Of a DNA stretch of 64,000 nt, positions 58,614 through 64,000 are shown one piece after another. Source of the DNA: Deinococcus sp. YIM 77859 (GTDB lineage Bacteria > Deinococcota > Deinococci > Deinococcales > Deinococcaceae); assembly GCF_000745175.1 (NCBI RefSeq), contig NZ_JQNI01000002.1:1035001-1099000 (forward strand), written 5' to 3'. Both the position numbers and the translations under genes were made by a program. The notes under the pieces were generated by a model. It saw only the letters and a program-made list of their open reading frames with translations. It made no database searches and had not been told where the DNA came from. Position 1 is the first letter of the stretch, and every line of letters begins with the position of its first letter.

Positions 58614-58627
58614 CCGGAGGCTTGCGC

Positions 58628-59575
58628 ATGACCACCACCCCCACCTCGTCTCGCCCGGCCGTTCGGCGTAGCCGTGGCCTGCACGCCAGCCGCGTGCGCG
58701 TCGCCCTGCTGCTGCTGGTGCCCATGCTGCTCGTGCTGGCTGCGGTCGCCGGCTACCCGCTGCTGCGCACCATCTATCTCTCCTTTACCGAGTACAACAT
58801 CTTGCAAGACCCTGCGCCAAGGTGGATCGGGCTGGGCAACTACTGGTACACCACCGAAGAGGGCGTCGGTTTGGGCGTCCTTCAGATTCCCGAGTGGTGG
58901 CAAGCGGTGTGGAACACCGTGAAGTTTACGGTCGGCAGCGTTCTGCTCGAGACGGTCCTGGGGCTGGCCTTTGCCCTGATCATCAACTCCAAGATCAAGG
59001 GTCGCGGTCTCCTGCGAACGGCGATCCTGGTGCCCTGGGCGATTCCCACTGTGGTGAGCGCCCAGATGTGGAACTGGATGTACAACGATTCTTTCGGCAT
59101 CATCTCGCAGTGGGGCCAAAGCCTGGGCCTGCTGGAAACCGGGCAATCCTTTCTGAGTAACCCCGACACGGCGCTTGCTGCCCTGATCGCGGTGGACGTG
59201 TGGAAGACCACGCCCTTCATGGCGCTGCTGCTGCTCGCGGGACTTCAGACCATCCCCAGCGATATGTATGAGGCTGCCGATGTGGACGGCGCCTCGCCCT
59301 GGACGCAGTTCTGGCGGCTGACGCTGCCGCTGCTCACGCCTGCGCTGCTGGTCGCGCTGATCTTTCGTACGCTGGACGCCTTGCGCGTCTTTGACATGCC
59401 CTACATCGTGAAGGGGAATGCCCCCGAAACGATCACCATGAGCATCTATGCTCGGCAGGAACTCATTCTGAATTCGCAGTTCGGGTTCGGCAGCGCGATC
59501 AGCGTTCTCATTTTCCTGATCATCATGGTGTTCACGGCCATCTACGTCACCAGCCTGCGCGTGAAGTTCGACTGA
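58628..59575 (+). CDS. malF: Sugar ABC transporter permease MalF
   Basis: 315 residues, about six helices. The EAA loop is [23 protein letters not shown]. The ATG follows GGAGG with 8-nt spacing; the in-frame upstream region is the terminator. Pairs with MalG to form the membrane channel. The large periplasmic P2 loop of E. coli MalF is absent, as usual outside enterobacteria. Confidence 0.93.
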   Translation: MTTTPTSSRPAVRRSRGLHASRVRVALLLLVPMLLVLAAVAGYPLLRTIYLSFTEYNILQDPAPRWIGLGNYWYTTEEGVGLGVLQIPEWWQAVWNTVKFTVGSVLLETVLGLAFALIINSKIKGRGLLRTAILVPWAIPTVVSAQMWNWMYNDSFGIISQWGQSLGLLETGQSFLSNPDTALAALIAVDVWKTTPFMALLLLAGLQTIPSDMYEAADVDGASPWTQFWRLTLPLLTPALLVALIFRTLDALRVFDMPYIVKGNAPETITMSIYARQELILNSQFGFGSAISVLIFLIIMVFTAIYVTSLRVKFD

Positions 59576-59586
59576 GGAGGCGCGCC

Positions 59587-60438
<852 letters not shown>

Positions 60439-60449
60439 ACCTCCGGGAG

Positions 60450-60488
60450 CACACAGGGCCGCTCGCGGGGGCGGCCCTGTGCCTTTTG
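60450..60488 (+). terminator. Terminator after malG
   Basis: 11-bp stem CACAGGGCCGC (60452-60462) / GCGGCCCTGTG (60471-60481), loop 8, followed by CCTTTT. Confidence 0.85.
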
Positions 60489-60510
60489 AGGGGACGTGTT
60501 CCCTACCGTC

Positions 60511-61053
60511 CTAGGAGGTCGCGGGTGGCGTCTCGTGGGTGACGGTCACGCTGCCCGCGCCCGTCTCCAGGCCAATCACGCGGCGCAACTCGTCCAGCAC
60601 GGCGCGTTCCTGATCGCTGATCTGCTCGCCGCCGATGCCCAGGAAGCCGCCTTCCTTGGCGGCCTGGGCGGTGCGCTCGGCGACGGTCCACAGCAGGCGG
60701 CGGTAGGCGGCCGCGTCTTCGGGGCTGGTTTTGCTGCCCACCAACCACACGGCCTGACGCACACCCTCGATGCTGCGGGCGCGGGCCTCTTCCATGGTGC
60801 GGGGGCGTTCCTCCTGCGCGAGGGTGCTCGGGTCGGGGGGCGTCCCCAGCAGGTCGGCGGCCATCGCCTCCAGCAGGGGCGTGCGGCCTTGGGCACTCAC
60901 CTGTTCCCGAATGGCCTCGGCGAGGGCACGGGCTTCTGCCACCAGGCCGGTCACGCCGCTGGGGCTCGCCGCGACCACCGCCGCCCCGACCCGGCCGGGG
61001 CCGGTCATCACCTGAACCCACTCTTCCGGGGTGAACTGGTCCTTGATGCTCAT
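60511..61053 (-). CDS. Conserved hypothetical protein
   Basis: 180 residues, soluble and mostly helical. FTPEEWVQVMTGPGRVGAAVVAASPSGVTGL at the N-terminus, then KEGGFLGIGGEQISDQERAVL near the end, are reminiscent of small hypothetical proteins of Deinococcus and cyanobacteria, but no function is known. TAAGGT lies 6 nt before the ATG (leaderless). Convergent with malG. Confidence 0.75.
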   Translation of the reverse strand: MSIKDQFTPEEWVQVMTGPGRVGAAVVAASPSGVTGLVAEARALAEAIREQVSAQGRTPLLEAMAADLLGTPPDPSTLAQEERPRTMEEARARSIEGVRQAVWLVGSKTSPEDAAAYRRLLWTVAERTAQAAKEGGFLGIGGEQISDQERAVLDELRRVIGLETGAGSVTVTHETPPATS

Positions 61054-61059
61054 GCGGTT

Positions 61060-61065
61060 ACCTTA
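61060..61065 (-). promoter_or_regulatory. -10 box of the gene at 60511-61053 (leaderless)
   Basis: TAAGGT on the minus strand, 6 nt before the ATG at 61053. Confidence 0.55.
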
Positions 61066-61193
61066 CCCGGCTCCCAGCGGCGGCGGCCTTGTGAGAGCCT
61101 TTACGGGCCTACTCACGCGGCACGGGCACGGGGACCCAGCAGCTCAACCATCAGGCTTTTTTCACCGTTTCTGCCGTCCTTTGTCGCCTCGCT

Positions 61194-61199
61194 TACCCT
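61194..61199 (+). promoter_or_regulatory. -10 box of the FRG-domain gene (leaderless)
   Basis: TACCCT, 6 nt before the ATG at 61206. Confidence 0.55.
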
Positions 61200-61205
61200 G
61201 GGGCC

Positions 61206-62096
61206 ATGAAGGAAATCCGGGTATCGTCGTGGCCCGAACTGCACGAGGTGCTGTACGGAGAGTCCTGGAACGCGGGCCTACACCGCTTCCGGTCGCCGTT
61301 CGTGTTTCGCGGGCAGGGACGGGCAGACGCCAAATTGACGACCACGCTGCAACGGCTGGGGGGCGACATCCGCGAGGTCGAGCGGCACCTGCTGCGCAAC
61401 TTTCGCAAATACGCCCACAAGAGCGGAGTGGACCGTGACCTGTCGTGGTATTGGCTCGCGGTGGGGCAGCATCACGGCCTGCCCACCCGGCTGCTGGACT
61501 GGACGTCCTCACCGCTGGTGGCCCTACACTTCGCGACCGCGCAAGAAAAGGACTACGACCAAGACGGCGTGATCTGGATGGTGAACTTCGTGGAGACCAA
61601 CCGGGCGCTGCCCCCGCCCCTGGGCGCGATCCTGGAACAGGAGGGCGCAGGCGTCTTCACGGTGGACATGCTCGCTGCCTACTCGCGGCAGCGTCAACCG
61701 CGGGACACCGAACACCTGCCCACCTTTGACCTCAGCTGGCTGGAAGACCTGGAAGGCGAAGCCGAGCAGCCCTTCCTGCTCTTTCTGGAGCCGCCCTCGC
61801 TGGACGAGCGGATCGTGCAGCAGGCGGCACTCTTTTCGCTGATCTCGAGCCCCGATGCCGCGCTGGACGACTGGCTGGTCGAACGCCCCCAAACGTACCG
61901 CAAGGTGATTCTGCCCGCCGAGCTGAAGTGGGAGGTCCGCGACAAGCTCGACCAGTCCAACATCACGGAAAGAACCCTCTTCCCCGGCCTCAGCGGCCTC
62001 AGCCAGACACTCAAACGCTACTACCAGGTCCGCACGCCCCAAGACCGGCCGACCAAGCCTGAGGAGAAGACTGAGCCGCTCTCGAGGCAGACCTGA
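61206..62096 (+). CDS. FRG-domain protein
   Basis: 296 residues. The FRG signature FVFRGQG occurs at about 32-38, and the second signature QHHGLPTRLLDWTSSPLVALHFAT at about 88-111. FRG proteins are widespread single genes, some in phage-defence islands, with no established biochemical activity. Here it is alone, leaderless, facing the acylphosphatase gene. No signal peptide; the acidic C-terminal 30 residues are likely flexible. Confidence 0.87.
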   Translation: MKEIRVSSWPELHEVLYGESWNAGLHRFRSPFVFRGQGRADAKLTTTLQRLGGDIREVERHLLRNFRKYAHKSGVDRDLSWYWLAVGQHHGLPTRLLDWTSSPLVALHFATAQEKDYDQDGVIWMVNFVETNRALPPPLGAILEQEGAGVFTVDMLAAYSRQRQPRDTEHLPTFDLSWLEDLEGEAEQPFLLFLEPPSLDERIVQQAALFSLISSPDAALDDWLVERPQTYRKVILPAELKWEVRDKLDQSNITERTLFPGLSGLSQTLKRYYQVRTPQDRPTKPEEKTEPLSRQT

Positions 62097-62113
62097 GCGG
62101 AATGCGGCGGGGC

Positions 62114-62377
<264 letters not shown>

Positions 62378-62383
62378 ACGGCC

Positions 62384-62389
62384 ATGCTA
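62384..62389 (-). promoter_or_regulatory. -10 box of acyP (leaderless)
   Basis: TAGCAT on the minus strand, 6 nt before the ATG at 62377. Confidence 0.55.
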
Positions 62390-62455
62390 GCGGGTCCAGG
62401 GCGCCTTTCTGACGGTCAGGTGAGGAATTCGGCTGGGCGCTCACCCACGGGGCGG

Positions 62456-62461
62456 TAGAGT
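62456..62461 (+). promoter_or_regulatory. -10 box upstream of the tamB mini-ORF
   Basis: TAGAGT, 7 nt (all G) before the ATG at 62469. Confidence 0.55.
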
Positions 62462-62468
62462 GGGGGGG

Positions 62469-62525
62469 ATGCCCGCCCAACCCGTGCCGACCGCCCTTTT
62501 CTTCTGCGGAGCGGACCGCGAGTGA
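62469..62525 (+). CDS. Leaderless upstream mini-ORF coupled to the tamB-like gene
   Basis: 18 codons encoding MPAQPVPTALFFCGADRE, with start 7 nt after a -10 box and TGA overlapping the GTG start of the large gene (GTGA, 62522-62525). It is in another frame than the large gene. It may serve only to deliver ribosomes to the GTG. Confidence 0.45.
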   Translation: MPAQPVPTALFFCGADRE

Positions 62526-64000
62526 CCGGTACGCCCCGCCCCAACCGGTTTCCACATCGCCCCCCAGCCCGGCGCTGGCCGTGGGTCATCCTCGTCCTGG
62601 CGGCGCTGCTGGGCCTCGCGGCGTGGTTTGCCCCTGCCCTGCTGGGCCGCTGGGTGCTGGAGCGGGTGAGCGGCGAGGGAACCCGCCTCCGCGCCGAGGA
62701 GGTGCACGGGCCGCTGTGGGCTCCGGGCCTGCGGGAGGTCCAGGTAGAACTGCCGGGCGTCTCGGGCACCGCCAAGCGGGCGAGGGTGAGCGTCGCGGGC
62801 GTGGACCTGCGGCACCGAACGGTACGGCTCAACGTGGCCCTCTCGGGTGCGGACGTGACGCTGGGCCTGCGGGACCTGCTGGGCGGCGGTGGGGAAGCGG
62901 GAGGCGCGGGCGGCTGGAAGGTCGTGCTGTCCGGCCTGGACGTGCGGGAGACACGCGTGAAGGTGGACGGCTCGGGGGTCAACCTGCCGAACGGCCGCTT
63001 CCGGGTGACCCGGGGCGAGAAGGGCACGCTGGCCGTGCGGGGGCATACCCCGGAAGGCGAACTCCAGGCCGACGTGGCCGTGCAGGAGGGCGCCGCAGGA
63101 AACCGTTTCGTGCTGGACCTCAGCGCCGACGCGCGGGTTCTGAACCACTACTGGCCGGGGGTGACGGGCGGGCGCATCACGGGCCGCTACGTGCTGGGAG
63201 ACGGCCCGGTGCGCGGCGACCTGCGGCTGACGGGGGGCAGCCTCCGGGTGCCGCAGGCCCGCTTCGTGACCGTCCAGGACATCTCGGGAACAGCCCTGCA
63301 CCGCGGAGACGACATCACGCTGAACCTCGTGGGGCGCGGGTGGAAGGGCCCCGTCACCGCGCGGGGCGGCGTAGACCTACAGGCAAAACACTGGACCGTC
63401 ACGGCCGAGGCCACACCGACCGTGGCGGGGCTGGCGCAGGCGCTGGGCACGACGGGCACGGGTGACCTGCGACTGCGCGTCACGGCGGGCGGCTGGAGCA
63501 CCGTCCGCGTCAAAGCGAACGGGAAGGCCACCGGGCGAATCGCGGGCGTGCCCTTCCGCGACCTCAAGGCGGAGTACACCTACCTGAGCCGCGACGCGAC
63601 GGGCAGCGGCGCGGGTCAGACGAACGATCTCGCCCTGAGCGCGCAAACGGCCCTCGCTGGGCAGCAGGTGCTGCGGGGCCGCTGGGCCTTTGGCCGTGAG
63701 GGGTGGGTCGAGTGGACGGGCGACCTCGCCGGGAAGCCGCTGGACCTGCGGGGAGAGCTAGACGCGCGCAACGTGCTCACCCTCAGCGGCGCGGGTCTGG
63801 GCGGATCCCTGCAGGGCAGCTACGCGCTGGAGACACGCGAACTCCAGGCCACCCTGAATCCCACCTACGGGGCGGCGCGGGCGCGGGTGACCCTGAGCGG
63901 CACACCGGGCGACCTGCGGGCCGCCGTGACCGAGGGAGAAGCCGGCCCCTTCGCGCTGGCAGGCACCGTACGGCTGAACCGGGACGGGCTCAAGGCCGAC
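62522..64000 (+). CDS. tamB: TamB-like (DUF490/AsmA-related) envelope protein, 5' part
   Basis: At least 493 residues; open to the window's end. A positively charged N-terminus (RPNRFPHRPPARRWPW), then a membrane anchor at about 22-40 (VILVLAALLGLAAWFAPALL), then long repetitive beta structure with many VRxxxGxxxLP and 'LSGxDVxLGLRDLLGG' units. Other typical segments are GRITGRYVLGDGPVRGDLRLTGG and LSLRGELDARNVL-like repeats. TamB-type proteins form long lipid-transfer bridges between inner and outer membranes. The GTG start overlaps a mini-ORF stop. The family is inferred from pattern; the C-terminal DUF490 domain lies outside. Confidence 0.72.
   Translation, partial: MTGTPRPNRFPHRPPARRWPWVILVLAALLGLAAWFAPALLGRWVLERVSGEGTRLRAEEVHGPLWAPGLREVQVELPGVSGTAKRARVSVAGVDLRHRTVRLNVALSGADVTLGLRDLLGGGGEAGGAGGWKVVLSGLDVRETRVKVDGSGVNLPNGRFRVTRGEKGTLAVRGHTPEGELQADVAVQEGAAGNRFVLDLSADARVLNHYWPGVTGGRITGRYVLGDGPVRGDLRLTGGSLRVPQARFVTVQDISGTALHRGDDITLNLVGRGWKGPVTARGGVDLQAKHWTVTAEATPTVAGLAQALGTTGTGDLRLRVTAGGWSTVRVKANGKATGRIAGVPFRDLKAEYTYLSRDATGSGAGQTNDLALSAQTALAGQQVLRGRWAFGREGWVEWTGDLAGKPLDLRGELDARNVLTLSGAGLGGSLQGSYALETRELQATLNPTYGAARARVTLSGTPGDLRAAVTEGEAGPFALAGTVRLNRDGLKAD

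Overview
The window is high-GC DNA from a Deinococcus-type bacterium. I infer this from the gene content (glycolate oxidase set, PEP synthase with its DUF299 regulator, Rex, MalEFG, TamB-like protein) and from promoter style. Some twenty genes have a TANNNT -10 box only 6-8 nt upstream of the ATG/GTG, which implies leaderless mRNAs, a habit well known in Deinococcus. The species cannot be fixed by eye; a D. geothermalis-like organism is plausible.

Layout. 1-6.3 kb: end of rpoC, a DUF2721 protein, rlmN, and an overlapping TPR / SPOR / rex / lipoprotein set. 6.3-13.9 kb: a minus-strand block with a periplasmic nucleotidase, an FMN hydroxy-acid oxidase, glycolate oxidase GlcE/GlcD/GlcF and the PEP-synthase regulator. 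13.9-17.6 kb: a metal-handling cassette (Cys-rich copper-storage-like protein, two DUF305 proteins, response regulator, histidine kinase) sitting between ppsR and ppsA. 17.6-27.7 kb: ppsA, an orphan LivJ-like binding protein, an rRNA methyltransferase, fadA/fadB and a TSUP exporter with a DUF1634-like partner.

27.84-34.95 kb is a compact integrative element in the 3' half of a tRNA-Ala(UGC) gene. It has a 46-bp direct repeat at its ends, a tyrosine integrase beside the intact tRNA, clustered TTGGTCA arm-type repeats at both ends, a Xis-like protein, a PrimPol-DUF3987 replication protein, an XRE repressor with a palindromic operator, and a run of tiny overlapping genes. It has no capsid, packaging or conjugation gene, so it looks like a satellite or plasmid-like island.

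35-43.5 kb: tRNA nucleotidyltransferase, GH13 amylase, homoserine dehydrogenase, prfA, Nudix, RluD-type synthase and a DEAD-box helicase. 43.5-49 kb: branched-chain amino-acid genes ilvB-ilvN-ilvC and leuA. Each transcript starts with a leaderless leader peptide rich in Val/Ile/Leu or Leu codons followed by a terminator, and each has the same GCGTCTAGAC palindrome exactly 40 bp upstream of the -10 box. 49-57 kb: guaA, a pseudokinase-PEGA membrane protein, moaB, truD, small proteins and an AlbA_2-type regulator. 57-60.5 kb: malE-malF-malG. 60.5-64 kb: a conserved hypothetical, an FRG-domain protein, acylphosphatase and the 5' part of a tamB-like gene.

The most unusual signals are regulatory. 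Leaderless mini-ORFs run into the starts of prfA and tamB. The ilv and leu attenuators share an upstream palindrome. A 5-bp direct repeat spaced 11 bp links both promoters of the metal cassette. A LacI-type operator is shared by the amylase and malE. All rest on reading the sequence; no search or computation was run.
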